Assembly (NCBI RefSeq): GCF_040676675.1
Contig: NZ_JBFAPK010000027.1
Coordinates: 56,309 to 120,308 of the forward strand
Direction of reading: 5' to 3'
Origin: JBFAPK01 sp040676675
GTDB taxonomy: Bacteria > Actinomycetota > Actinomycetes > Mycobacteriales > Micromonosporaceae
DNA: 64,000 nt
A program made the position numbers and the translations under genes. The notes beneath the pieces are model-generated. The model saw only the letters and a list, made by a program, of their open reading frames with translations, did no database searches and was not told where the DNA came from. Each line of letters begins with the position of its first letter. Positions within the stretch are counted from its first letter, which is position 1. This document shows positions 16,875 through 24,256 of this stretch, piece after piece.

Positions 16875-16976
16875 TCAGCGGGCCGGCGGGTAGCCCGGAC
16901 AGGCCGCGGTGACAGCGCGACCGAAGTCGATGTGCCGGCGCATGCGCAGCATGACGGCGCCCTCGTTGGTTCGCAC
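16875..16976 (-). CDS. Cys-containing leader peptide (33 codons) upstream of the DUF1684/ABC transporter operon
   Basis: The reading frame starts at a GTG with an excellent ribosome-binding site: AGGAGG, then 7 bases. It encodes a 33-residue basic peptide containing RRHIDFGRAVTAAC followed by PGYPPAR and stop. This matches, from memory, the conserved pattern R-H-D-(L/F)--R---A-C of actinobacterial leader peptides found upstream of sulfur-acquisition genes. In those, slow translation at Cys codons is thought to control the downstream operon. A single TGT Cys codon lies 8 codons before the stop. An internal ATG at 16952 is an alternative start but has a weaker site. No other gene is present between it and the DUF1684 gene. 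Confidence 0.72.
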   Translation of the reverse strand: MRTNEGAVMLRMRRHIDFGRAVTAACPGYPPAR

Positions 16977-17080
16977 GCCGTCACCTCCTCGCAGCCGGGC
17001 CGTACGGACAGACCCGGGAAGTCTAGGCACGGCCGTGGCGACACGACAAGCGAACGTGACGAGACCCTGATCATGCCGGT

Positions 17081-17119
17081 GGCCTGGCCTGGCCTGGCCT
17101 GGCCTGGCCTGGCCTGGCC
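17081..17119. repeat. GGCCT pentanucleotide tandem repeat, 7.8 copies
   Basis: Seven perfect GGCCT units and a partial eighth (GGCC) run without a mismatch in the gap between the leader peptide (start 16976) and the CoA-binding protein gene (stop 17240). Such short perfect arrays are prone to slippage. The array lies outside any gene I support, about 105 bases upstream of the leader start. Confidence 0.95.
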
Positions 17120-17239
17120 GTCCGGCCGGCGCCCGCCCGCGCCGGGGTCGGCACGGCGATGTCGCGGTTCGGCCGTCCGCGCCGGAGGCCGGGTCGCGAA
17201 CACCGCTCGGGCCGGCGGGAGGGACGGTCGAACCGCGGC

Positions 17240-17722
17240 CTACTGGAGCCCGGTACGGACCGAGGTGATGCGCTGGGTGTTGAAGCCGAGCCAGTGCATC
17301 CGGCCCCGGTAGCGCGCGTGCTCGATCTTGATGCAGCGATCCATGATCACCGTCAGGCCGCCCTCCTCGGCGATCCGTCCGCCCTCGGCGTTGATCACAC
17401 CGAACTGGCACCAGAGGGTGCCCGCGCCGATGGCGGTGGCCTCCCGGGCGATCGCCGGCAGCGCGCTCGGCGCGCGGAAGACGTTCACGAGGTCCACCGG
17501 CACGGGTACGTCGCCCAGGCTCGGGTAGCTGGTCTCGCCGAGGATCGTCGTCTCGCGGGGGTTCACGGGGATCACCCGGTAGCCGTGCCGCTTGAGGTAG
17601 TAGCCGACGAAGTAGCTGGCCCGCAGCTCGTTGTTCGACAGGCCGACGATCGCGATGGTCCGCGCGGTGTGCAGCACCCGCTGGATCGCCGACACGTCCT
17701 GGTACCGACTGAGATCGGTCAT
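17240..17722 (-). CDS. CoA-binding-domain protein (YccU-like, COG1832)
   Basis: This 160-residue single-domain protein has a Rossmann-type CoA-binding fold: IAIVGLSNN near residue 24, then GYRVIPVNPRE, TSYPSLGDVP, VDLVNVFRAP and a WCQFGV strand. These are the marks of the small COG1832 family. Its biochemical role is not established. It starts 7 bases after the metY stop, so it is probably the last gene of the metX-metY-CoA-binding operon. In several actinomycetes, as I recall, it sits with metX and metY, which suggests a role linked to acetyl-CoA supply or sulfur assimilation. Confidence 0.88.
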   Translation of the reverse strand: MTDLSRYQDVSAIQRVLHTARTIAIVGLSNNELRASYFVGYYLKRHGYRVIPVNPRETTILGETSYPSLGDVPVPVDLVNVFRAPSALPAIAREATAIGAGTLWCQFGVINAEGGRIAEEGGLTVIMDRCIKIEHARYRGRMHWLGFNTQRITSVRTGLQ

Positions 17723-17729
17723 GCCGTCG

Positions 17730-19055
17730 CTACCCCTCTCCCACCGTCGCGGCGACCTTCGCGAAGCCCTGCTCCAGGTCCCAGATCAGGTCGTCGACGG
17801 ATTCGGTGCCGACCGACAGACGCACCGAACCCGGCGCGACGCCGGCCGCCAGCAGTTCGTCGTCGCTCAGCTGGCGGTGCGTCGTGCTGGCCGGGTGGAT
17901 GATCAGGCTCTTCGCGTCGCCGACGTTGGCCAGGTGCGACCAGAGCGTCACGCCGCGGATGAGGTCCTGCCCGCCGGCTCGGCCGCCGGCGCAGTCGAAC
18001 GAGAAGACCGCGCCCGCGCCGCGCGGCAGGTACTTCTCCACGAGCGGCCGGTACCTGCTCGTCGGCAGGCCGGGGTAGGTCACGTTCGTCGCCAGCTCGT
18101 GCGACTCGAGGAACGCCGCGACGGCCAGCGCGTTCTCGACGTGGCGCTGCATCCGCAGCGACAGCGTCTCGAGCCCCTGGAGGAACAGGAACGCGTTGAA
18201 CGGCGCGAGGGCCCCGCCGAGGTCGCGCAGCGTCTCGGCCCGCAGCTTCATCAGGTAGCCGTAGGCGCCGAACGTCTCGTGGAACTGGAGGCCGTGGTAC
18301 GCGGGGGACGGCTCCGCGATCACCGGGAACCGGCCGTTGGACCAGTTGAACGTGCCCGCCTCGACGACCACGCCGCCGATGCTCGTACCGTGGCCGCCGA
18401 TGAACTTGGTCGCCGAGTGGATGACGATGTCGGCGCCCCACTCGATCGGGCGGCACAGGTACGGCGTCGCGAAGGTGTTGTCCACGATCAGCGGCAGCTC
18501 GTGCTCGTGCGCGATGGTGGCCACGGTCTCGATGTCCAGCACGTTCCCGGCGGGGTTGCCGATCGTCTCGCCGAAGAAGGCCTTCGTGTTCGGGCGGACC
18601 GCCCGGCGCCACGCGTCCGGATCGTCGGGATCGACCCACGTCAGCTCGACGTTCATCTTGCGCAGCAGGTGCTTGAGCTGGTTGACCGTACCGCCGTAGA
18701 GCGCCGAGGACGACACGACGTGGTCGCCCGGCTGCAGCAGCGTGAAGAGGGCCGCCGCCTGCGCCGCGATGCCGCTGGCGAACGCCACCGCGCCACAGCC
18801 GCCCTCGAGGTTCGCCACCCGCTCCTCGAACACCGCGACGGTCGGGTTCATGATGCGCGAGTACGTGTTCCCGTACTCCTGCAGGTTGAAGTACGCCGCC
18901 GCCGACTCCGGGTCCTCGAAGACGTAGCTGGTCGTCTGGAAGATCGGCACGGCGCGGGCGCCCGTGTTCGGGTCGGGGCGTTGCCCGGCGTGCAGCTGCC
19001 GGGTCTCGAATCCAAAGTCGCGGGCCTCCTCGGTCCGCGGGGGCTCGTCGGTCAC
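17730..19055 (-). CDS. metY: O-acetylhomoserine sulfhydrylase / aminocarboxypropyltransferase
   Basis: This 441-residue PLP enzyme of the Cys/Met metabolism family makes homocysteine from O-acetylhomoserine and sulfide in the cytosol. The PLP lysine is Lys217 in SATKFIGGHG. FETRQLHAG near the N-terminus, YSRIMNPTVAVFEERVA and the insert NLQEYGNTY are typical of MetY rather than MetB. The GTG start has GGAGAGAGG upstream and lies 28 bases after the metX stop. Together with metX and the CoA-binding gene it forms a direct-sulfhydrylation methionine operon. Confidence 0.95.
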   Translation of the reverse strand: MTDEPPRTEEARDFGFETRQLHAGQRPDPNTGARAVPIFQTTSYVFEDPESAAAYFNLQEYGNTYSRIMNPTVAVFEERVANLEGGCGAVAFASGIAAQAAALFTLLQPGDHVVSSSALYGGTVNQLKHLLRKMNVELTWVDPDDPDAWRRAVRPNTKAFFGETIGNPAGNVLDIETVATIAHEHELPLIVDNTFATPYLCRPIEWGADIVIHSATKFIGGHGTSIGGVVVEAGTFNWSNGRFPVIAEPSPAYHGLQFHETFGAYGYLMKLRAETLRDLGGALAPFNAFLFLQGLETLSLRMQRHVENALAVAAFLESHELATNVTYPGLPTSRYRPLVEKYLPRGAGAVFSFDCAGGRAGGQDLIRGVTLWSHLANVGDAKSLIIHPASTTHRQLSDDELLAAGVAPGSVRLSVGTESVDDLIWDLEQGFAKVAATVGEG

Positions 19056-19083
19056 GAAGGCCTCTCTCCTCGCTCTCTCGGCG

Positions 19084-20298
19084 TCAGCCGCCGGCCCGAC
19101 CGCGGGCCAGGAACTGGCGGATGATGGGCGTCTGGCGCGCTTCTTCCAGCAGGAAGCAGTCGTGGCCGTACGGCGCCTCGATCAGGTGGAACTCGGCCGG
19201 CTTGCCGAGGGCGTGCAGCGCCTCCTCGATCTCCTTCGACGCCGCGGGCGGGTACAGCCAGTCGGAGCTGAAGGCGATCAGCAACGTCCGCGCGGAGACG
19301 CCTTCGAGGGCCCGCACGAGCGATCCGTCGCCGTGCTGCCGGCCCAGGTCGAAGTAGGTGAGCGCGCGCGACAGGTAGAGGTAGGTGTTGGCGTCGAAGC
19401 GCCGGATGAACGAGTCGGCCTGGTGGCGCAGGTAGTTCTCGACCTCGAACTCCGGCTCGGTGATCGTGTAGCGGACGTCGTCGGCGAACTGCAGCCGCCG
19501 GCCGAACTTGTCGTCCAGCGCCGGCGCGGACAGGTACGTGACGTGGCCGACCATCCGGCCCACGCCCATGCCGCCGTCCGGCGCGCGACCCGAGCCGTAG
19601 TAGTGGCCGCCCTGCCAGGCGGGATCGCGCAGGATCGCCTCGCGCGCGATCGCGTTCCAGGCCAGGCCCTGCGGGTGCAGGGCGTGCGTGCTGGCGATCG
19701 CCACGACGGCGTCGACCTGGTCGGGGAAGAGGACGGCCCATTCGAGCGCCTGCATCCCGCCGAGCGAACCGCCGGCCACCGCGGCGAGCCGCTCGATACC
19801 GAGCGCGTCCAGGAACGCGCGCTGCGTCCGGACCATGTCCGCCACGGTGATGACCGGAAAGTCCGACCCGTACGGCCGGCCGGTCGCCGGGTCGATCGAC
19901 GACGGCCCCGTGGTGCCGCGACAACCGCCGAGCAGGTTGGTGGCGACGACGAAGTAGCGGTCGGTGTCGAACGCCTTGCCGGGGCCGATCATCCCGTCCC
20001 ACCAGCCGAGTCCCCGTCCGGCCGGGCCGTCGCGATCCGCCGCCGCGAAGCCGTCGCGGGTGCTCGCCTCGGGCGGCGTCGCCGACAGCCCCGCCGCGTG
20101 GGCGTCGCCGCTGAGCGCGTGGCACACCAGGATGACGTTGTCGCGCGCGGGGGAGAGGGTGCCGTAGGTCTCGTACGCCACGCGGATCGGACCCAGCTCC
20201 CGGCCGCAGTCCAGCCGTGCCGGCTCGGGCAGGTCGAGGTACCGCGTCTCGACGCTGCCGACAGAGGCAGTGCCGCCTGACGCCACGGACGTGATCAT
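19084..20298 (-). CDS. metX: Homoserine O-acetyltransferase
   Basis: This 404-residue alpha/beta-hydrolase-fold enzyme acetylates homoserine with acetyl-CoA, supplying the substrate of the downstream sulfhydrylase. The nucleophile is Ser178 in GGSLGGMQALEW. The N-terminal RVAYETYGTLSPARDNVILV and the HALSGDAH oxyanion region are standard for MetX, and the C-terminal GHDCFLLE carries the catalytic His. The chosen ATG has AGGAGGG at proper distance. An in-frame ATG 14 codons upstream overlaps the operator palindrome and is unlikely. The gene is divergent from the OsmC-like gene across a short control region. Confidence 0.95.
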   Translation of the reverse strand: MITSVASGGTASVGSVETRYLDLPEPARLDCGRELGPIRVAYETYGTLSPARDNVILVCHALSGDAHAAGLSATPPEASTRDGFAAADRDGPAGRGLGWWDGMIGPGKAFDTDRYFVVATNLLGGCRGTTGPSSIDPATGRPYGSDFPVITVADMVRTQRAFLDALGIERLAAVAGGSLGGMQALEWAVLFPDQVDAVVAIASTHALHPQGLAWNAIAREAILRDPAWQGGHYYGSGRAPDGGMGVGRMVGHVTYLSAPALDDKFGRRLQFADDVRYTITEPEFEVENYLRHQADSFIRRFDANTYLYLSRALTYFDLGRQHGDGSLVRALEGVSARTLLIAFSSDWLYPPAASKEIEEALHALGKPAEFHLIEAPYGHDCFLLEEARQTPIIRQFLARGRAGG

Positions 20299-20316
20299 AG
20301 CCAATTCCCTCCTCTC

Positions 20317-20335
20317 GATGGTAATGTCTACCATC
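20317..20335. promoter_or_regulatory. Operator-like palindrome between metX and the osmC-like gene
   Basis: GATGGTA-ATGTC-TACCATC is a perfect inverted repeat with 7-base arms. A partial second copy (GGTAATGTTGTCTAG, from 20341) follows directly, so GGTAATGT occurs twice. The element lies 19 bases upstream of the metX ATG and between the two divergent genes, well placed to control either or both. Confidence 0.65.
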
Positions 20336-20403
20336 CCCATAGGTAATGTTGTCTAGCGCCTGTGAGTAATCAGGCGAACGAGCGGAAGGTGGAGACGGGC
20401 GGC

Positions 20404-20952
20404 ATGACCACGGTCGACAACGGCGTTAACGTGCAGGCACTGCTCGACGCGCGGCAAGCGCTGAAGGGCGCCCCCGAGGCCGCCCAGTTCACCTGGCGGG
20501 CGACCGCGAAATGGCAGAACGGCGTGCACAGCACCACGAGGGTGCGGAACTTCTTCGGTCTCGGGCAGGAGCAGACCCACAGGTCCGAGGCGGTCTTCGA
20601 CGCCGACCACCCCGAGGTCTTCGCGGCGGAGGACAACGGCATCACCCCGATCGAGTACCTCCTCGTCGGCCTGGCCAGCTGCCTGACCGCGGGCGTGGCG
20701 TCCGTCGCGCAGAACCGCGGCATCCAGCTGCGCTCGGTGGAGGCGACGGTCGAGGGCCAGCACGACATCCGCGGCATCCTGGGCGTCGACAGCGACGTCC
20801 GCAACGGGTACAACGACATCAAGGTGACGTTCAACATCGACGCGGACGCCTCCGAGCAGGAGATCGAGGCGCTGGTGGCCCAGTCGCAGAAGCGCTCCGC
20901 CGTCTTCGACGCCCTCACCAACCCGACGAACGTCACCGTCGAGGTCGCCTGA
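20404..20952 (+). CDS. OsmC/Ohr-family peroxide-detoxification protein
   Basis: This 182-residue OsmC-family protein probably reduces organic hydroperoxides with a pair of cysteines. The segment NGITPIEYLLVGLASCLTAG contains Cys of the conserved S-C active-site helix. The other peroxidatic cysteine typical of Ohr is not obvious upstream, where WRATAKWQNG is read, so peroxidase activity is uncertain. I chose the ATG at 20404 (MTTVDNGVNVQALL), which matches how relatives begin. An upstream in-frame GTG at 20362 would add 14 residues. It is divergent from metX and is followed closely by a flavoprotein gene in probable operon. Confidence 0.85.
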   Translation: MTTVDNGVNVQALLDARQALKGAPEAAQFTWRATAKWQNGVHSTTRVRNFFGLGQEQTHRSEAVFDADHPEVFAAEDNGITPIEYLLVGLASCLTAGVASVAQNRGIQLRSVEATVEGQHDIRGILGVDSDVRNGYNDIKVTFNIDADASEQEIEALVAQSQKRSAVFDALTNPTNVTVEVA

Positions 20953-20983
20953 GGGGGACCGAGCCATCGAACACACCACCGCG

Positions 20984-22237
20984 GTGGTCATCGGGGCAGG
21001 CCACGCCGGCCTCGCCGCGAGCCACTTCCTCACCGAACGGTCGATCGAGCACGTGGTGCTCGAGCGCGGCGAGGTGGCGAACTCCTGGAAGCACGAGCGT
21101 TGGGAGTCCCTGCGGCTGCTCACGCCGAACTGGCAGTGCCGCCTGCCGGGCCACCACTACGAAGGGCCGGACCCCGACGGTTACCTGACGGTCGGCGAGG
21201 TGGTCGAGTTCATCGACCGCTTCGCCGCCGTCGCGCGTGCCCCCGTACGGACCGGGACGAACGTCACGTCGGTGCGGCGCGTCGACGACGGCTACCACGT
21301 CACCACCAGCCACGGCGAGATCCGCTGCCGGGCGGTGGTCGTCGCGAGCGGCGCGTGCAACCAGCCGGTGGTGCCGGGGTTCGCGCCCGGGGTGCCCGAC
21401 TCCGTCGAGCAGCTGACGCCGTTCGACTACCGCGACCCCGGCAAGCTCCCCGACGGCGGCGTCCTCGTGGTGGGCGCCTCGGCCACCGGGGTGCAGCTGG
21501 CGGCCGAGCTGCGGCGGTCCGGGCGGCCGGTGACCCTCTCGGTGGGCGAGCACGTACGGTTGCCGCGTACCTACCGTGGGCGCGACGTGCTGTGGTGGAT
21601 GGCCGCGTCGGGCGTGTGGGACCAGCGGTACGACGAGGTCGACGACCTCGAACGGGCCCGGCGCCTGCCCTCGCCGCAGCTCGCCGGGACGCCCGAGCGG
21701 CACGACCTCGACCTCAACGCGCTCACCGCGGCGGGGGTCGAGCTGGTGGGCCGCTGGGCGGCCCTGCGCGACGGTCAGGCGCTCTTCTCGGGCGGGCTGC
21801 GCAACCTGTTCTCGCTCGCCGACCTCAAGATGGAGCGCCTGCTGGACACCTTCGACGAGTGGGCGCGCGGTCACGGACGCGACGGGGAGGTCGGCCCGCC
21901 CGAGCGGTTCCCGGCCACCCGCCCGCCCGGAGCGGCGCGGTTGCGGCTCGACCTGCGCAGCGGCGAGATCCGTACGATCGTGTGGGCGACGGGCTTCCGG
22001 CCCGACTACGGCTGGCTCGACGTGCCGGTGGTCGACGCGAAGGGCCGGCTGCGCCACCACGGCGGCGCGGTCGACAGCCCCGGCATGTACGCCCTGGGGC
22101 TGCCCGTGCTGCGGCGGCGCAAGTCCACCTTCATCTACGGCATCGAGGACGACGCCCGCGAGGTGGTCGACGACCTCGCCCGGTACCTGGCCGGCGCGGC
22201 CGGCGGTCGGGCGCCGCGGAGCGCGGGGGACGGCTGA
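20984..22237 (+). CDS. Flavin-containing monooxygenase-like NAD(P)/FAD oxidoreductase
   Basis: This oxidoreductase of at least 417 residues is of the FMO/CzcO type. The FAD-binding loop is GAGHAG at the very N-terminus and the NADPH-binding loop is GASATG at about residue 160. VVASGACNQP and WATGFRPDYGW are the usual ATG-type motifs. With the GTG at 20984 the first beta-strand is clipped. Six codons earlier an in-frame ATC (20966) sits at ideal distance from GAGGGGGA and would restore the family-typical IEHTTAVVIGAG start. The gene begins 13 bases (ATC) or 31 bases (GTG) after the OsmC stop. It might oxygenate sulfur or nitrogen compounds. Confidence 0.85.
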   Translation: MVIGAGHAGLAASHFLTERSIEHVVLERGEVANSWKHERWESLRLLTPNWQCRLPGHHYEGPDPDGYLTVGEVVEFIDRFAAVARAPVRTGTNVTSVRRVDDGYHVTTSHGEIRCRAVVVASGACNQPVVPGFAPGVPDSVEQLTPFDYRDPGKLPDGGVLVVGASATGVQLAAELRRSGRPVTLSVGEHVRLPRTYRGRDVLWWMAASGVWDQRYDEVDDLERARRLPSPQLAGTPERHDLDLNALTAAGVELVGRWAALRDGQALFSGGLRNLFSLADLKMERLLDTFDEWARGHGRDGEVGPPERFPATRPPGAARLRLDLRSGEIRTIVWATGFRPDYGWLDVPVVDAKGRLRHHGGAVDSPGMYALGLPVLRRRKSTFIYGIEDDAREVVDDLARYLAGAAGGRAPRSAGDG

Positions 22238-22250
22238 CCGGCGGCCCGTC

Positions 22251-22293
22251 CCGGACCGGCCGGGCCCGTCGGCCGGCTGGTTTCCGGGTCCGG
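22251..22293. terminator. Hairpin between convergent genes
   Basis: CCGGACC (22251-22257) pairs with GGTCCGG (22287-22293), with further GGCCG/CGGCC pairing inside. It lies between the flavoprotein gene and the convergent sugar kinase gene. There is no T-run. Confidence 0.4.
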
Positions 22294-22300
22294 ACGATGG

Positions 22301-23227
22301 TCAGCGGCTGCGGTCCGGCAGCTGATCCTGGCGCGGCGGGTCGGCCCCCGCGCGGGTACAGGTGAGGGCCGCCACCTCGACGGCGAACCGCATCGCGGCG
22401 GCGATGTCGTCGCGGTGCCAGGACGGCCCCGGTCCGCTGCGGGACAGGGCGGCGAGCAGGCCGGCGGTGAACGCGTCGCCGGCGCCGATGGTGTCGACCA
22501 CCTCGACGACCGGTGCCGGCTGGCGCAGCGGACCGGCACCGGTGGCCGCGACCGCGCCGTCGGGGCCGAGGGTCACGATCGCGAGCGCGGCGCCGAGGTC
22601 GCGCCAGCGCTGGAGGACGTCGCCGACCGGCTCGCCGGGATAGAGCCAGGCGACGTCCTCGTCGCTGGCCCTGACCACGTGGGCGTGGCGCACGAGCCGC
22701 TCGACGCGGGCTCGGGCCTGCTCGGGGGTGCCGATCAGGCCCGGCCGGACGTTCGGGTCGAGGCTGATCACCATGCCCCGGTCCCGGGCGGCGCGCAGCG
22801 TCTCGGCTATGTGTTCGGCCCCGGGGTCGAGGAACGCCGCGAGCGACCCGGTGTGCAGGATGCCCCCGTGGTCGAGCGCGCCGGCCAACTCGGCCGGCCG
22901 CCACTGCCAGTCGGCGGTGCCCGCCAGGTAGAAGTCGTACGCGGCGGCGCCGTCGGCGGCCAGCGAGACGACCGCGAGGGTCGCCGGCTCGGCGGCGGTG
23001 ACGGCATGGCCGAGGTCGACGCCGTTGGCTTCGGCGTGTTCGCGCAACCGTCGACCGAAGGCGTTCGTGGAGAACCGGGCGATCAACCTGGTGGGCAGGC
23101 CGAGCCGGGCGAGTCCGACCGCGACGTTCAAGGGACTGCCCCCGGGGTGGGCCGTGAAGCGGCCGTCCGGCGACTGGACGAGGTCGACGACCGCCTCGCC
23201 GACGACGGTGATGGTCCCGGTGCTCAT
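22301..23227 (-). CDS. PfkB-family carbohydrate kinase (fructokinase-like)
   Basis: This 308-residue ribokinase/PfkB-family kinase phosphorylates a sugar with ATP in the cytosol. The N-terminal GGSPLNVAVGLARLG and the C-terminal signature DTIGAGDAFTAGLL, with the catalytic Asp in GAGD, are clear, as is SLDPNVRP in the middle. The ATG overlaps the stop of the GH32-like gene (ATGA), so hydrolase and kinase are made together. Fructose is the likely substrate because the coupled hydrolase is of the fructoside-cleaving fold; this is inference. Confidence 0.9.
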   Translation of the reverse strand: MSTGTITVVGEAVVDLVQSPDGRFTAHPGGSPLNVAVGLARLGLPTRLIARFSTNAFGRRLREHAEANGVDLGHAVTAAEPATLAVVSLAADGAAAYDFYLAGTADWQWRPAELAGALDHGGILHTGSLAAFLDPGAEHIAETLRAARDRGMVISLDPNVRPGLIGTPEQARARVERLVRHAHVVRASDEDVAWLYPGEPVGDVLQRWRDLGAALAIVTLGPDGAVAATGAGPLRQPAPVVEVVDTIGAGDAFTAGLLAALSRSGPGPSWHRDDIAAAMRFAVEVAALTCTRAGADPPRQDQLPDRSR

Positions 23228-24189
23228 GGCGCCCTTTCTGGCCGGGTCTCCTCGCTCGGTCCGCCCGCGACCAGCCCGGTGCCGGGATGGTAGCGGACGG
23301 GGATGGGATCGATGAGCGCGCCGACGAACTCACCGTCGACGTCGTCGAGGAAGCCGATCAGGGACCATCCGCCGTCGGGGCCCGGGACCAGGCGGGGCGC
23401 GTACAGGTGCGGGTGGGGGAATGGTGTGGCGGACGCGACGTCCCAGGGACCGTTGACGGTCGGCCCGGTGGCGGTCCAGATCCGGTGGCCCGTACCCCGC
23501 GCGGTGGTCGCGGCGTTGGTGCAGAACAGCAGCAGGGGCTGGCCGTCGACCACCGCCACCTGGGGAACCTCGAGATGGCCGAACCCGGCCGGGGCGGACA
23601 GCGGCGGCCGGACGGTCCAGGTGACCAGGTCGGGGGAGGTGGCGTGGCCGATCACGCCGCGCTCGCCGGCCGGGCCGTGGTTGGCGCGGGCGGTGACGAG
23701 CATGTGCCAGCCGGCGCCGGCGGGGTCGGGGAAGACCCAGGGATCGCGCCAGGCCTGCTCGTACCACAGGTCCCGGTCGAGGAGTTCGTACCAGGTCGGG
23801 TCGGCCTCCACCAGCGGCCCGGTGCCGTGCCGGTGCCAGGTGGTCAGGTCCTCCGAGACGGCCAGACCGATGCGCTGGACCAGCCCGTCCTCGGCGCGGC
23901 TGACCCCGGTGTAGAACAGGTACCACCGGCCGTCCGGCCCCCGCACGGTGCTGCCGGTCCAGGTGGCCAGGTCGTCCCAGCTCGGCGCGTCCGCGGGGAC
24001 GAGCGCGTCGGCGACCAGCCGCCATGAGCGCAGGTCGGTGGAGACGGCGTGGCCGATGGTGGCCCGCAGGTGGCGGCGGTGCGGGTCGAGCAGGGCGCGG
24101 GAGGCGCGCAGGAAGAACGCGTGTCGCAGCCCGGCCTCGTCCTGCGCGTACCAGCTGTCCCACACCCAGTGGTCTGGCAGACGTAGCAT
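23224..24189 (-). CDS. GH32-type (GH32/43/68 propeller) beta-fructosidase-like hydrolase
   Basis: This 321-residue protein has the five-bladed propeller pattern of GH32/GH68/GH43 enzymes. The nucleophile is probably Asp11 in WVWDSW, the RDP motif is in QAWRDPWVF, and the acid/base Glu is in HLEVPQV. It lacks a signal peptide and the C-terminal beta-sandwich of classical GH32 enzymes, so it is probably a cytosolic hydrolase for short imported fructosides. The ATG at 24189 has TAGCTT 7 bases upstream and no ribosome-binding site, suggesting a leaderless start. A TTG three codons earlier is less likely. It sits under a LacI-type operator. Confidence 0.82.
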   Translation of the reverse strand: MLRLPDHWVWDSWYAQDEAGLRHAFFLRASRALLDPHRRHLRATIGHAVSTDLRSWRLVADALVPADAPSWDDLATWTGSTVRGPDGRWYLFYTGVSRAEDGLVQRIGLAVSEDLTTWHRHGTGPLVEADPTWYELLDRDLWYEQAWRDPWVFPDPAGAGWHMLVTARANHGPAGERGVIGHATSPDLVTWTVRPPLSAPAGFGHLEVPQVAVVDGQPLLLFCTNAATTARGTGHRIWTATGPTVNGPWDVASATPFPHPHLYAPRLVPGPDGGWSLIGFLDDVDGEFVGALIDPIPVRYHPGTGLVAGGPSEETRPERAP

Positions 24190-24207
24190 GGCGGGCAAGC
24201 TATCAGA

Positions 24208-24219
24208 TAAATCGGTTTA
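24208..24219. promoter_or_regulatory. LacI-type operator 1, upstream of the GH32-like/kinase operon
   Basis: TAAATCGGTTTA has symmetric TAAA/TTTA arms. It lies directly upstream of the minus-strand -10 box TAGCTT (24197-24202), where bound repressor would block RNA polymerase. A closely similar element occurs at 25462-25477. Confidence 0.7.
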
Positions 24220-24256
24220 GCGGACCGGCCGACCACGTCGACGGGCCGGACCCGGC

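Noticed and set aside
17081..17119. CRISPR array
   Set aside because: The 5-base units are perfect without spacers. No cas gene is in the window, and no other direct-repeat series with spacers is seen.
20362..20403. Earlier GTG start of the OsmC-like gene
   Set aside because: It directly follows the second GGTAATGT operator copy and lacks a site. Relatives begin at the MTTVDNGVNVQ position.
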